DNA of 64,000 nt from JAGXTF01 sp044224315 (GCA_044224315.1 JBGAKR010000001.1:868001-932000), one strand, 5' to 3'; numbered from the stretch's first letter, positions 18,680 through 27,142 are shown. Numbers and translations: made by a program. Notes: generated by a model from the sequence alone, not told the origin.

Positions 18680-19126
18680 ATGTCACTCGTAGATCAGGTA
18701 AACGAAGGTATTAAAGAGGCTATGAAGGCCCGAAATGAAGGTAGATTGCGTGCTTTGCGCAGTATTAAATCGGCTTTTTTACTATTGGCTTCGGCCGAGG
18801 GTGGAGCCGAAGTTACCGATGAAGCCTGTATCAAAGCCATTCAAAAACTAGCCAAACAGCGCAAGGATAGCATCGATATTTTTGTGGCACAAAACCGCAC
18901 CGACCTGGCTGACCGCGAAAAAGAAGAGTTGGCCGTAATTGAAGAGTTCTTACCCGCCCAAATGGGTGAAGCTGAGGTTGAGGCCAAAATCAAGGAAATT
19001 ATTGCACAAGTAGGTGCCACCGGTGCCAAAGACATGGGCAAGGTAATCCCCGTAGCCATGAAAACCCTGGGCGGACAAGCCGAAGGAAAGCTCATCAGCG
19101 AAATTGTGAAACGATTGCTGGCTTAA
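18680..19126 (+). CDS. GatB/YqeY domain-containing protein
   Basis: 148 residues from ATG 18680 (MSLVDQVNEGIKEAMKAR). All-helical YqeY domain, related to the C-terminal tRNA-binding tail of GatB amidotransferase subunit; may act in tRNA-dependent amidation but the free-standing form has no proven reaction. Recognisable blocks are LRSIKSAFLL, IQKLAKQRKDSI, EEFLPAQM and GKVIPVAMKTLGGQAEGK. A strong bidirectional terminator follows. Confidence 0.9.
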   Translation: MSLVDQVNEGIKEAMKARNEGRLRALRSIKSAFLLLASAEGGAEVTDEACIKAIQKLAKQRKDSIDIFVAQNRTDLADREKEELAVIEEFLPAQMGEAEVEAKIKEIIAQVGATGAKDMGKVIPVAMKTLGGQAEGKLISEIVKRLLA

Positions 19127-19141
19127 TAATTATTTTATTCC

Positions 19142-19178
19142 GTTAATTTAATTGCGATTTTTTTGCAATTAAATTAAC
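19142..19178. terminator. bidirectional terminator between yqeY-like and flavin reductase genes
   Basis: Perfect 14-bp inverted repeat GTTAATTTAATTGC (19142-19155) and its complement (19165-19178) around a 9-base T-rich loop, between two convergent genes. The stem is AT-rich, so strength is uncertain. Confidence 0.65.
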
Positions 19179-19187
19179 TATTTTCAC

Positions 19188-20024
19188 TTACAAAAACAAT
19201 CCCAAAGCTTCAGCTACTTTGCCTTCTGCAATCAGTTGCACTGCGGCGTGTTCGGGGTCGGTATTGCTATGCAGGGCCTTGGTTCCGGCTATGAGTTCCT
19301 CGTGAGGCATTTCCAATAATCCGGCCATTTTTCCTATATCATTGGCCGATAAAATAGTGCTGTTTTTAATGGCTTCCGGCAGTGCATCATACCCAATGGT
19401 TTTTTGCATAGGTTGGGGCAATTGAAACATGTTCTCAGGTGTGGCATGGCAATACCAGGCACCACCCATACGTGCCACCAAATCCATTTTGCGCGGATCG
19501 ATTTTGCCTTCCTCATTCAAAACCGACTCGTGGATATGCATACGTATTACCTCTGCAATTACCAGATTACCTGCACTGGCTCCGTGGCCCAGCTCTTTGC
19601 ATTCAATTACTTTGCATTCCATTTGCACCGGACTTTCGGCCACCCTATAGGGTTTTACCAAATCGGAAGCGATGGGGGTAAAGCCTGCTTTTTCAAATTC
19701 CGAAACGCCTTTTTCCCAGGGTGCAGCCGCAACGTTCATTTTTTGTACTATGTCAAAATTCACCACATTTATCACCACCTCGGGCACTTCTTTCACATTC
19801 AGCCAGGTATGCTTGGGCGTACCATCGCGGCCCGAATTATTGGGCGCAAAAATGAGGATTGGGGGCTTGGCCGAGAATACATTGAAAAACGAAAAAGGCG
19901 CCAGGTTCATATTCCCCTCCGCATTTACAGTGCTGGCAAAACAGATAGGGCGCGGTCCTACTGCACCCAACAGGTACTGGTGCATTTGGGGTACGGTAAC
20001 TTCTTCTGGCCTGATGGTAATCAT
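19188..20024 (-). CDS. flavin reductase (FMN-binding split-barrel) family protein
   Basis: 278 residues. The N-terminal 190 residues have the FMN-binding split-barrel pattern: GAVGPRPICFASTVNAEG, NLAPFSFFNVFSAKPP and HTWLNVKEVPEVVINVV. An extra helical tail of about 80 residues is seen in the longer Bacteroidota members. It likely reduces flavin with NAD(P)H or acts as a flavin-dependent reductase; the partner is not evident. An exact TATCTTTG element is 4 bases from the ATG. Confidence 0.9.
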   Translation of the reverse strand: MITIRPEEVTVPQMHQYLLGAVGPRPICFASTVNAEGNMNLAPFSFFNVFSAKPPILIFAPNNSGRDGTPKHTWLNVKEVPEVVINVVNFDIVQKMNVAAAPWEKGVSEFEKAGFTPIASDLVKPYRVAESPVQMECKVIECKELGHGASAGNLVIAEVIRMHIHESVLNEEGKIDPRKMDLVARMGGAWYCHATPENMFQLPQPMQKTIGYDALPEAIKNSTILSANDIGKMAGLLEMPHEELIAGTKALHSNTDPEHAAVQLIAEGKVAEALGLFL

Positions 20025-20028
20025 GGTG

Positions 20029-20036
20029 CAAAGATA
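20029..20036 (-). promoter_or_regulatory. -7 element TATCTTTG for the flavin reductase gene
   Basis: Exact TAnnTTTG match only 4 bases from the ATG at 20024, predicting a leaderless transcript. Confidence 0.65.
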
Positions 20037-20082
20037 TATTAAAACAAGAGGCCTATTCTTTCCAAATTTTACTCTAAATCGT

Positions 20083-20090
20083 TATATTCG
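20083..20090 (+). promoter_or_regulatory. -7 element TATATTCG for the toxin-antitoxin operon
   Basis: Matches TAnnTTYG and ends 4 bases before the antitoxin ATG at 20095. Confidence 0.55.
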
Positions 20091-20094
20091 CAGT

Positions 20095-20271
20095 ATGCTG
20101 CTTAAAGAACAAGTTATAAAAATAATAGATGCCTTGCCCGAAAATTCAAGTGCCGAAGAAATGATTGAGAAAATTATCTTTATTGATAAAGTTGAAAAAG
20201 GATTGGATCAAGCTAAGACTGGAAAAATTATCAGCGATTCAAAATTGGACACGGAGATTGAAAAATGGTAA
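20095..20271 (+). CDS. antitoxin of a ParE/RelE-type toxin-antitoxin pair
   Basis: 58 residues from ATG 20095 (MLLKEQVIKIIDALPENSS), ending EIEKW. Acidic, helical, with the layout of short antitoxins found upstream of ParE toxins in Bacteroidota. Its last seven bases overlap the toxin start. It would bind and neutralise the toxin and probably repress the shared promoter; no separate DNA-binding motif is obvious. Confidence 0.75.
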   Translation: MLLKEQVIKIIDALPENSSAEEMIEKIIFIDKVEKGLDQAKTGKIISDSKLDTEIEKW

Positions 20272-20546
20272 AAATAGAATGGTCAGAACTAGCCAAATCT
20301 GACCTATTCCATATATTTCAATATATAGCTGCAGACTCGGCTCACTATGCAAAAGAGCATGTAAAAAAACTAAAAGCTCAAACGACTATTCTTCGCAAAT
20401 TTCCGGAAATAGGGCGCATTGTACCTGAATTTGAAATTCAAACAATACGAGAAATAATTTATAAGAATTATCGAATTGTATATTTAATCAAAGATAACAA
20501 ATCAATAATTATTTTAACCATCTTTCATGGTTCCAGATTACTTTAA
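20265..20546 (+). CDS. ParE/RelE superfamily toxin
   Basis: 93 residues. Typical fold markers are WSELAKSDLFHIFQYIA at the N-terminus, KFPEIGRIVPEF in the middle, and the C-terminal YRIVYLIKDNKSIIILTIFHG strand pair (in parts: YRIVYLIKD, IILTIFHG). ParE relatives poison gyrase and RelE relatives cleave mRNA; sequence alone does not decide. Start overlaps the antitoxin by seven bases. It sits at the edge of the RHS island. Confidence 0.85.
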   Translation: MVKIEWSELAKSDLFHIFQYIAADSAHYAKEHVKKLKAQTTILRKFPEIGRIVPEFEIQTIREIIYKNYRIVYLIKDNKSIIILTIFHGSRLL

Positions 20547-20609
20547 CTATAAGTGCATACAATTGCGTTAGGAAATCTTAATTGAAATAATCATTTAGAC
20601 ATTCTCAGC

Positions 20610-20792
20610 ATTAATTGGACTCTATGCGGAAAAATTGAGAAAATAACTCGCATAAGAAGACGTACCAAAGCCAACCACGAATTTGGCTACGATGCAGGTG
20701 GCAACCGTTTGTGGAAAAAAGTAAAACCCAAACCCTTGAATGCCGCCACTGAAAAAATTTATTATTATCTTCGTGCTGCAAGTCCTCGCTTG
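20610..20792 (+). pseudogene. RHS/YD-repeat gene fragment, broken
   Basis: Translates to a typical Bacteroidota RHS stretch: an INWT...GKIEKIT block, then FGYDAGGNRLWKKVKP and EKIYYYLR, before running into stops near 20792. There is no start codon or signal peptide upstream, so the N-terminal several hundred residues of a normal RHS protein are missing. The segment 20785-20870 does not match the RHS consensus and looks inserted; RHS homology then resumes in the open frame from 20876. Confidence 0.7.
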
Positions 20793-20875
20793 TAAAGCGG
20801 GAATGCGCATGTGAACAAACACAGTGCTAAGTACGAGGTAACGAGTTCCAATTATTATAAATAAATTACGAGTAA

Positions 20876-22015
20876 ATGTGCAGGTACCAGCAATATACAA
20901 TTGGCAGCAACCATGTAGTTTTTGTTTCTGAGAGGCAATCCATCTTTGGCAGCAACCGTCATGGGGCCAAGCACCGCAAGGATACCCTGCGTCTCGGCGC
21001 AAACAATTATACGTCTTCAGGAGCTACTGTGATCAGGCCGATGGCTATGACGGAGTATGAGCTGAGTAACCACCCGGGCAATTTCAATGGTTGTGTAACT
21101 TTTGAAAAAAGTTATTACAAACATGAATCCCGAATGAAGCAAATGCAAACTTCGGGAGTATTGGAAACAGTTGCCGACAAAAAGCTTTACAAAACTTCCA
21201 TGGCCGGTAATTACTTTGAAGCGGAGATTGTAAGCATCACAGATTACTATCCATTTGGTAGCGTAATGCAAACACGCAGCTACACAGCCAGGGCGGGTAG
21301 GTTTGGGTTTAATGGGAAGGAAAAAGATATCGAAGTATTGGAAGGTGCTTACGCATTTGAAGCCAGAATTTTTGATAGCAGGTTGGGTAAGTTTATGAGC
21401 CTTGATCCCCGAATGGGTGAATATGTATGGCAAACACCGTATGCATATTTTAGCAATAGCCCAGTAGCCATTTTAGATATAGCAGGTATGGGTGGACCCT
21501 ATCAAGCCGATGATGCACAATCCACTGGGTGTGCTTTTCAAGGATGTCCGGATGGGCCAGCTTCTTCTCGGTCTGCTGTAGGTGCTTCGAGTAGTTCCAA
21601 TGTTTTATGGCATTCCCCAATGGTGGCGCCTGCCGTGCAAACAGTAAATAATGCGAGCCAGAATACGCAATCTAGCAGCAACCAAGGCACAAGACCTGCC
21701 CAAGCAAATAACACAGGCAGCACTGCAACAGTAAATCAGAATGGCCAAGCAGAAAATCCTAATGAGCCCTATGCTAGTGATTTTGTTGGACCGCTGCCAG
21801 AATATTCTAGGAAGCAAGATGAGCCTACGAATAATGTGACAATAACAAATTTCAAACCTAGTGGAGCTGTTATTGCGTTGCCAACGAATCCATTAAATAT
21901 AAAAGTAAAAAAAGTGGGAGATGCCTATTATGTAAATGTATATTACGATGAAACTTTCATTGATCTTTCATTTCCATATAACATTGACCATGTCACAACG
22001 GGTTTTTTTTTATGA
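20876..22015 (+). CDS. RHS repeat-associated core domain protein (C-terminal part) with variable tip 1
   Basis: 379-codon frame; the natural start is unknown because upstream RHS sequence is broken. Residues about 60-105 match the end of the YD shell (TEYELSNHPGN), interrupted by some 27 foreign residues before VLETVADKK. The RHS core follows (YYPFG, RFGFNGKEKD, FEARIFDSRLGKFMSLDPR, WQTPYAYFSNSP). After the core is a Ser/Asn/Gln-rich linker and a tip ending at a TGA within a T9 tract at 22003-22011. One extra T would join it to the frame at 22012. RHS proteins encapsulate and deliver C-terminal toxins; this tip is not one I recognise. Confidence 0.75.
   Translation: MCRYQQYTIGSNHVVFVSERQSIFGSNRHGAKHRKDTLRLGANNYTSSGATVIRPMAMTEYELSNHPGNFNGCVTFEKSYYKHESRMKQMQTSGVLETVADKKLYKTSMAGNYFEAEIVSITDYYPFGSVMQTRSYTARAGRFGFNGKEKDIEVLEGAYAFEARIFDSRLGKFMSLDPRMGEYVWQTPYAYFSNSPVAILDIAGMGGPYQADDAQSTGCAFQGCPDGPASSRSAVGASSSSNVLWHSPMVAPAVQTVNNASQNTQSSSNQGTRPAQANNTGSTATVNQNGQAENPNEPYASDFVGPLPEYSRKQDEPTNNVTITNFKPSGAVIALPTNPLNIKVKKVGDAYYVNVYYDETFIDLSFPYNIDHVTTGFFL
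21263..21327 (+). repeat. RHS core inverted repeat, copy 1
   Basis: 65 bp encoding the MQTRSYTARAGRFGF part of the RHS core. It matches the complement of 24716-24780 at 63 of 65 positions. Confidence 0.85.
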
Positions 22016-22248
22016 TGTTCAACCCAGTAAGTGTTGCCGGTACTAAAATGGATAAGTCTAAGGTCCAAATTTTTGCTGCTGCCTGCATAGATGGCGCAAG
22101 ATGGGCAACATTTAGAAGTGTGGAGGGTGGTTATAATGTGAATGGAAGTTCTTTCATAGAGGTGCTTAAAACTGAGATGTTACCATTTGGTAGTACAGGA
22201 TCTTATAACGTACCAGGAGTTCCAATTACCATTTTAGATTATTTGTAA
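22012..22248 (+). CDS. probable continuation of RHS tip 1 after a homopolymer frameshift
   Basis: 78 codons from an ATG inside ATGA that overlaps the previous stop. The T9 run at 22003-22011 separates the frames: with ten T the two would read through as one protein, adding about 80 residues (FNPVSVAGTKM... to ITILDYL). The region has normal coding character. It could be a real frameshift mutation, a slippage switch, a sequencing error or a separate small protein. No family recognised. Confidence 0.5.
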   Translation: MMFNPVSVAGTKMDKSKVQIFAAACIDGARWATFRSVEGGYNVNGSSFIEVLKTEMLPFGSTGSYNVPGVPITILDYL

Positions 22249-22335
22249 CAACCGCATTGTGTATATGTTATTTGTTGGTTCAAATCATGAATAAATTTTT
22301 CTGTTAAGGAACTGAAAAAATAATTAGCTATAAAT

Positions 22336-23094
22336 ATGATATATTCAAATAATTCAATTCGGGAAAGTGTCCAAACAAACTTGAGAATTGACCAACTGAT
22401 ATCAGCAATTAAAGGATCAATAGAGAATATTGTAATTGGAAAGATTGAAGTTTTAGAAAAAATTAATTCTGGATTTGAATTATTAAAAAATGAAATCCAT
22501 GAACCTAGGCGGATGAAAATGTTAATGGACATTTCTCCTAATAAAGGCAATGTAACTGATTACCAAATAATGTTTTATTTATATTCGATTTTGACACCTG
22601 AAAAATTGAATAGTCTTCGCAAGTGGGTTACTTCAAATGAAAGTATAAGAGCAAGTTCTAAGTATAACGTTAAAGTTGTTTTGAACATATATCATAATTT
22701 AATTGATATGAGAAAATTATATACAAAACAACTCTTATATAGCACCGATGAAACCGGTAATTGTACATTGACATTTGAAAAGTTAACAAGCACAATCCAA
22801 AAAGGGGTAGAAAACATATTGTTAGATAGAGGTCAAAAAGTACCAACCAAGCTAATCATTGGCTTGCTTGAAGTCCTTAAAAGAGAGTTATTTTACTCAA
22901 ATTCGACAAGGATGTTTTCACATGAATTCATTGAAGCGGATGATTTGGTAATGGATTTTTTGTATTCAATGCTTAGTACAGAGAAGTCAAATATCCTAAG
23001 AATATGGTTGAATAGAAAGGAGATTCCTATAATACAAAATAAACAAGAATTAGGTATCATTACTAGTATTTATGTTCCAGATTGGCACGTTTAA
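22336..23094 (+). CDS. helical protein with internal duplication, candidate immunity partner of RHS tip 1
   Basis: 252 residues, AT-rich, no signal peptide or membrane segment. Two halves resemble each other: YQIMFYLYSILTPEKLNSLR (about 76-95) versus DLVMDFLYSMLSTEKSNILR (about 205-224), each preceded by an FELLKNEI- or LLEVLKREL-like helix. It lies 87 bases after the RHS tip on the same strand, where immunity genes of polymorphic toxins normally occur. Family not recognised; the immunity role is inferred from position only. Confidence 0.6.
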   Translation: MIYSNNSIRESVQTNLRIDQLISAIKGSIENIVIGKIEVLEKINSGFELLKNEIHEPRRMKMLMDISPNKGNVTDYQIMFYLYSILTPEKLNSLRKWVTSNESIRASSKYNVKVVLNIYHNLIDMRKLYTKQLLYSTDETGNCTLTFEKLTSTIQKGVENILLDRGQKVPTKLIIGLLEVLKRELFYSNSTRMFSHEFIEADDLVMDFLYSMLSTEKSNILRIWLNRKEIPIIQNKQELGIITSIYVPDWHV

Positions 23095-23525
23095 TGTATT
23101 AATTTTCTGCCGTTTAAGGTGCCTCAACCTGTAAGAAAAATAATCATACTTGCAAATCCAAAACCGCAAGCTAAATTTGTGAAACAACTACGCAGTAAAT
23201 TTTTCCCGCGGTTGGTCTCCCTCCATTCCATGTAAGCCCACGGTGAAGTGCACCTAACAAAGTTAAATTGTAGGCTCCCCTTTTTTCGGACCATTCAAAA
23301 TTAGAATTTTAGGGTCTATTTTCCAATAGTTCATATTCAATTGGAGTTAAATAATTAAGTGATTTGTGTAGCTATTGTGATTGTAATTGTTGATAAAGGC
23401 AGATGCAAGTTCCATAACTTAGCCCAGCTTAGCAACATAATTCGTATTTCATAAATCTCTTTTTAAGGAGCTCTTAATTTCCTCTATTTAATATTCTCTT
23501 GGGATTCACAAGTCTTTAAGATTTG
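23095..23525. other. AT-rich intergenic region between RHS modules
   Basis: Apart from the IS3 remnant (23269-23430) nothing coding is visible. It is the junction between the plus-strand module 1 and the minus-strand module 2. Confidence 0.6.
23269..23430 (-). mobile_element. remnant of an IS3-family (IS150-like) element
   Basis: On the complement strand, a frame ending at 23309 reads KSLNYLTPIEYELLENRP then stop, the C-terminus of IS3-family OrfB transposases; just upstream, INNYN in another frame shows a frameshift. The sequence TGTAGGCTCCCC at 23269 followed by a T-run looks like the terminal inverted repeat. The rest of the element is gone. It lies between the two RHS gene fragments. Confidence 0.7.
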
Positions 23526-23945
23526 CTAATACTTTATATATTTGGAATAAGTAAAAGTATTCATTTCAATATCAAAAATGATAAAATACTTAGTTCTTTT
23601 ATTTCTTTTTGACAGAGTTTGGGAAATTAATAAAAATTCACCACAACGCATTATTGAATGCGCATTGGATTTTGAAATTTTAACTCCAGACTCTTTTCTG
23701 ATTTCTCTGCGATAATTTTTAATAATTTTAATCACTAATTCGTAATCTAATTTTGTATTAACGATTAAATTGGTATCGATTTTTACATTAATATTTGGTT
23801 TAAATGCCCTAATATAATTTATACATTCAACACTTTGAGTTGAATCAGTTATAACTCCATTTTGCGCATTTAATTTATATGTATGCGAACTAAAGTAAAT
23901 AAAAAGTACCAAACCAATATTTAATATTCTAATTTTCGCCATCAT
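23526..23945 (-). CDS. secreted small protein, candidate immunity partner of the DUF4329-like tip
   Basis: 139 residues. An N-terminal hydrophobic segment (IRILNIGLVLFIYFSSHTY) ending near LNAQ predicts export to the periplasm. The mature part is basic with one pair of cysteines (SVECINYI and MRCGEF). Its start overlaps the RHS gene end by 17 bases, so the two are coupled. An exported immunity protein would fit a toxin acting in the periplasm, but no immunity family is recognised. Confidence 0.65.
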   Translation of the reverse strand: MMAKIRILNIGLVLFIYFSSHTYKLNAQNGVITDSTQSVECINYIRAFKPNINVKIDTNLIVNTKLDYELVIKIIKNYRREIRKESGVKISKSNAHSIMRCGEFLLISQTLSKRNKRTKYFIIFDIEMNTFTYSKYIKY

Positions 23946-24915
23946 CTTGGTAATCCCTTTTTAATTTTCTATCAATTCTCTTTGCTCTTTTACTCTCCGA
24001 TTTTCCTTTCGCTGCAAGTTTTTCTTTACGCTGCTTCAATCTTTCATGTTTTCTATTTGCAACTGTATTAGTATTATCTTTATTTTTTGGTGAATCAACA
24101 TCTCTAGGCATATCGCTATATAAAGGAATATAATCGTCTTCAATATTTTCATCATGAATTGCTGGATCATATTTTAACAAAAACCCGGAAGGTGTCACTA
24201 CATACCCGATTTCTCCGCTTATTTCATACTGATCCTTGTCCATCGGACCATAACGTTCAGGGTATTTAGCTTTACTAAAATAATCGTCCCCAAAACCGGT
24301 ATATTCGGCATGGGTGTGGATATCTGCCACAATCTTTTTCCCTTTTGCCCACCAAATTTTATGTGGAAGAGAAGGACCCATGTTTTTTGAACCTTTTCTC
24401 GGTCTGATGTATGAATAGTAAGTTTTACCATCCTTTTGAAATGAATATATTTTAGCCCCCGTCTCTCTACCTATCCTAATAGATTTTCCATTGTATAACA
24501 AACCAAAATCTCTTGCTGCCGCATCCATAGTTTCAAATGTATCTCCCGGCTTTTCGCCGTTCAAATCAATCCATCTTATTGGATTGTTTAAAGCAAAGTA
24601 ATAAGGAGAAAAACTCTGCTGTTCTTTAAATTTGGGATCGATTGACAAAAAAACGCCAACCCTTCCATCATAAATTCTGGCCCCAAAGTCATAATTTTCA
24701 GCAGTAGCATCACTCTCTTTTTCTTTCCCATTAAACCCAAATCTACCCGCCCTGGCTGTGTAGCTGCGTGTTTGCATTACATGGCGAGGCATGCTCACCA
24801 TCAGGAGCAATGCCTCCTGACTACCAAATGGATTGTAATGTAAAACATTGGGCACCGCTGTATACATGTAACTTTGGGGCATTAAAAATTTGCTTGTATT
24901 GACAAATTTAACCAA
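23929..24915 (-). CDS. RHS core fragment with a DUF4329/JAB-like C-terminal tip
   Basis: 328-codon frame lacking signal peptide and YD repeats, so an orphan RHS C-terminus. The core is RFGFNGKEKESDATAENYDF-type (about residues 59-77), then GARIYDGRVGVFLSIDP and YYFALNNPIRWIDLNGE. The tip starts after NGEKPG: DAAARDFGLLYNGKSI, a beta segment, then ADIHTHAEYTGFGDDYFSKA and IGYVVTPSGFLLKYDP. This matches the DUF4329 plan, whose HTH plus downstream D suggests a JAB-type metallo-site. The last 40 residues are lysine-rich. The N-terminal 45 residues look like junk from truncation. Confidence 0.75.
   Translation of the reverse strand: MVKFVNTSKFLMPQSYMYTAVPNVLHYNPFGSQEALLLMVSMPRHVMQTRSYTARAGRFGFNGKEKESDATAENYDFGARIYDGRVGVFLSIDPKFKEQQSFSPYYFALNNPIRWIDLNGEKPGDTFETMDAAARDFGLLYNGKSIRIGRETGAKIYSFQKDGKTYYSYIRPRKGSKNMGPSLPHKIWWAKGKKIVADIHTHAEYTGFGDDYFSKAKYPERYGPMDKDQYEISGEIGYVVTPSGFLLKYDPAIHDENIEDDYIPLYSDMPRDVDSPKNKDNTNTVANRKHERLKQRKEKLAAKGKSESKRAKRIDRKLKRDYQDDGEN
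24716..24780 (-). repeat. RHS core inverted repeat, copy 2
   Basis: Complement of 21263-21327 with two mismatches, in the second RHS fragment. The pair could recombine to invert 3.4 kb. Confidence 0.85.
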
Positions 24916-24943
24916 ATTTGGGCAGTTTTACAAGTTGAAATTT

Positions 24944-25084
24944 ATGATTAATAACCTTTCAAAACCTAATTTATTGTTGGCTTTTGCAGAATTTATTAAA
25001 AAAGAAGCTAGAAAGAAAAACAAGTCTTTGGCGAAAAAACTGAGGGTGGACAACAATACTACAGTAAAATTATTGGCATGTTAA
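24944..25084 (+). CDS. possible 46-residue basic peptide
   Basis: Open frame MINNLSKPNLLLAFAEF... overlapping the next gene by seven bases. Very lysine-rich. It may be a remnant of a longer gene or non-coding; no family recognised. Confidence 0.25.
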   Translation: MINNLSKPNLLLAFAEFIKKEARKKNKSLAKKLRVDNNTTVKLLAC

Positions 25085-25593
25085 AAAAGAAAAATAAACC
25101 ACTCCTACAGCAATACTTTGGGCTCAAAATGCTACTCGGCAGCATTATGCTATTTCTGTTCTTGTCCAGCATAATTCCAGACAACAACGGCCCGTTCAGT
25201 AATACAAAATCGGTTGTTATCGACAGTATAAAATATAATAAATATCCGGCCAAACATGGCTTCAATTCAGAATATGTGCTCTTTTCAAAGTCTGTAAAGT
25301 ACTATATTATCAATGACATTATTCATTATACGGATAGCCGATATCTCACGGAAATGCCCTTCCCTTCAACTGTAACTATTACTTACCGCAGAAGGTGGTT
25401 CTGGCTTGTTGGTGTTAAATTTGTATTCCAAATTCAGTACAATGGGGCACAGTTGGTTGACTTAAACCAATACAGAAAAGATTTTGGATTTTATATGTAT
25501 TTAATAATCGTTTTATTCATTTATATCTGTATTTCATCCATTCTAAATCTTATCTTTTGGATTAGAAACAAATATAATTTTTTACGAACTTAG
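25078..25593 (+). CDS. two-helix membrane protein, DUF3592-like layout
   Basis: 171 residues. A first transmembrane helix (MLLGSIMLFLFLSSIIP) is followed by an extracytoplasmic beta-rich domain of about 90 residues and a second helix (YMYLIIVLFIYICISSILNLIF, written in parts) near the C-terminus, with a basic tail. The two-helix layout with a beta domain resembles DUF3592 proteins, though no firm assignment is possible. It closes the AT-rich RHS island. Confidence 0.6.
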   Translation: MLKKKNKPLLQQYFGLKMLLGSIMLFLFLSSIIPDNNGPFSNTKSVVIDSIKYNKYPAKHGFNSEYVLFSKSVKYYIINDIIHYTDSRYLTEMPFPSTVTITYRRRWFWLVGVKFVFQIQYNGAQLVDLNQYRKDFGFYMYLIIVLFIYICISSILNLIFWIRNKYNFLRT

Positions 25594-25731
25594 TGGCGCA
25601 GAAACGGAAATAGAAATTCTGCTGAAGAGCTTCCTATCAGCTAAAATTAACTAAAATTCTGACGTGAAACTCCGTGTTTTTAATCCTTTATGGAATTATA
25701 TGCCTTTATATTTTAATGCCTTCTCTACACC

Positions 25732-26937
25732 TCAAAGGCTATGCCCCATCTTGCTTTTCTTGGTTTCAAGGTACCCTTTATTATGGGGGTTGGGAACCAC
25801 TTGCAAGGGTACATTTTCAACGATTTCGAGGCCGTAACCTACCAGCCCGGTGCGTTTGCGGGGATTGTTGCTCATCAGGCGCATTTTTTGTACACCCAAA
25901 TCACGGATAATCTGGGCACCAATGCCATAGTCGCGTTCGTCCATGCCAAATCCCAGCTGAATGTTGGCTTCAACCGTATCCATACCCTGCTCCTGCAGTT
26001 TGTAGGCTTTAAGTTTGTTTAACAAGCCAATACCGCGACCCTCCTGGTTCATGTATACAATCACACCTTTGCCTTCTTCATTGATTTTTTCCATGGCTTT
26101 TTGCAATTGTTCGCCACAATCGCAGCGGCAACTGCCAAAAATATCGCCGGTCATGCAACTGCTGTGTACGCGCACCAGCACCGGTTCATCGGGTTCCCAG
26201 GTGCCTTTGATCAGGGCCAGATGCTCCTGGTCTTTGTTGGTTTGGCGGTAGGCAATTAAATCAAAATCGCCAAATTTGGTGGGCATTTCAACCGAAATTT
26301 CGCGTTTAATTAAACTCTCATTTTGCAAACGATATTTAATTAATTCTTCGATTGAAATAATTTTCATATTGAATTTTTCGGCCACCAGCATCAAATCGGG
26401 CAGACGTGCCATGGTGCCATCCTCATTCAAAATTTCGACTATGCATCCTGCGGGTTCAAAACCTGCCATACGGGCCAAGTCAATGGCCGCTTCGGTATGC
26501 CCTGCCCTGCGAATCACCCCTTCACTTTTGGCGCGCAATGGAAAAATATGTCCGGGACGGCCCAGTTCATCGCCCTTAATGTCGGGGTTGATTAATGCCT
26601 GCACGGTTTTGGCCCTGTCGTGGGCGCTGATACCGGTTGTGCAGCCATGCCCCAGCAAATCTACCGAAACGGTAAAAGCTGTTTCGTGGGTGGCGGTATT
26701 GCGGCCTACCATCATATCCAATCCCAGCTCGTCGCAGCGGTCTTCGGTAAGCGGCACACAGATCAGTCCGCGCCCCTCCTTAATCATAAAGTTGATAATT
26801 TCGGGCGTAACATTGCGGGCAGCGGTAAGAAAATCGCCCTCGTTTTCGCGGTCTTCATCATCCACTACAATGATTACTTTGCCTTTGCGTATATCCTCAA
26901 CGGCTTCTTCTATGGTATTAAGTTTTATGTGAGTCAC
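25732..26937 (-). CDS. ribBA: bifunctional 3,4-dihydroxy-2-butanone-4-phosphate synthase / GTP cyclohydrolase II
   Basis: 401 residues. It performs the two committed steps of riboflavin synthesis from ribulose-5-phosphate and GTP. The N-terminal RibB domain shows [13 protein letters not shown] and HDRAKTVQ; the C-terminal RibA domain shows the zinc-binding cysteines in [20 protein letters not shown] and the catalytic [14 protein letters not shown] segment. Length and order are standard for fused RibBA. I see no FMN riboswitch in the 250 bases upstream. Confidence 0.97.
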   Translation of the reverse strand: MTHIKLNTIEEAVEDIRKGKVIIVVDDEDRENEGDFLTAARNVTPEIINFMIKEGRGLICVPLTEDRCDELGLDMMVGRNTATHETAFTVSVDLLGHGCTTGISAHDRAKTVQALINPDIKGDELGRPGHIFPLRAKSEGVIRRAGHTEAAIDLARMAGFEPAGCIVEILNEDGTMARLPDLMLVAEKFNMKIISIEELIKYRLQNESLIKREISVEMPTKFGDFDLIAYRQTNKDQEHLALIKGTWEPDEPVLVRVHSSCMTGDIFGSCRCDCGEQLQKAMEKINEEGKGVIVYMNQEGRGIGLLNKLKAYKLQEQGMDTVEANIQLGFGMDERDYGIGAQIIRDLGVQKMRLMSNNPRKRTGLVGYGLEIVENVPLQVVPNPHNKGYLETKKSKMGHSL

Positions 26938-26964
26938 GGATGTAGAGTTTGGTTAAAAGTGGGG

Positions 26965-26972
26965 CAAAGTTC
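26965..26972 (-). promoter_or_regulatory. probable -7 element GAACTTTG for ribBA
   Basis: One mismatch from TAnnTTTG (G in place of the first T), 27 bases from the ATG. The same variant precedes the DUF3822 gene at 58650. Confidence 0.4.
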
Positions 26973-27128
26973 GCAATAATCTGCCATTAAAATTCACATT
27001 CAATTAAAATAAAAAAGCTCATTAAAAAAGGTAGATCCAGGGTTTTATAAATAATTCGCAAAGTCATACTCTGCAAGCTTTACACGCATTTTTCAATCCA
27101 TTGCTTATTCTATTATTAACTACTTTTT

Positions 27129-27142
27129 GTGACCATGGTCAC
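27129..27142. promoter_or_regulatory. 14-bp perfect palindrome GTGACCATGGTCAC, possible operator
   Basis: Lies about 50 bases before the MBL/rhodanese start, where a -33 region would fall if the CAAATTTG at 27165-27172 is the -7 element. Dimeric repressors or activators commonly bind such sites. No regulator gene is adjacent. Confidence 0.4.
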
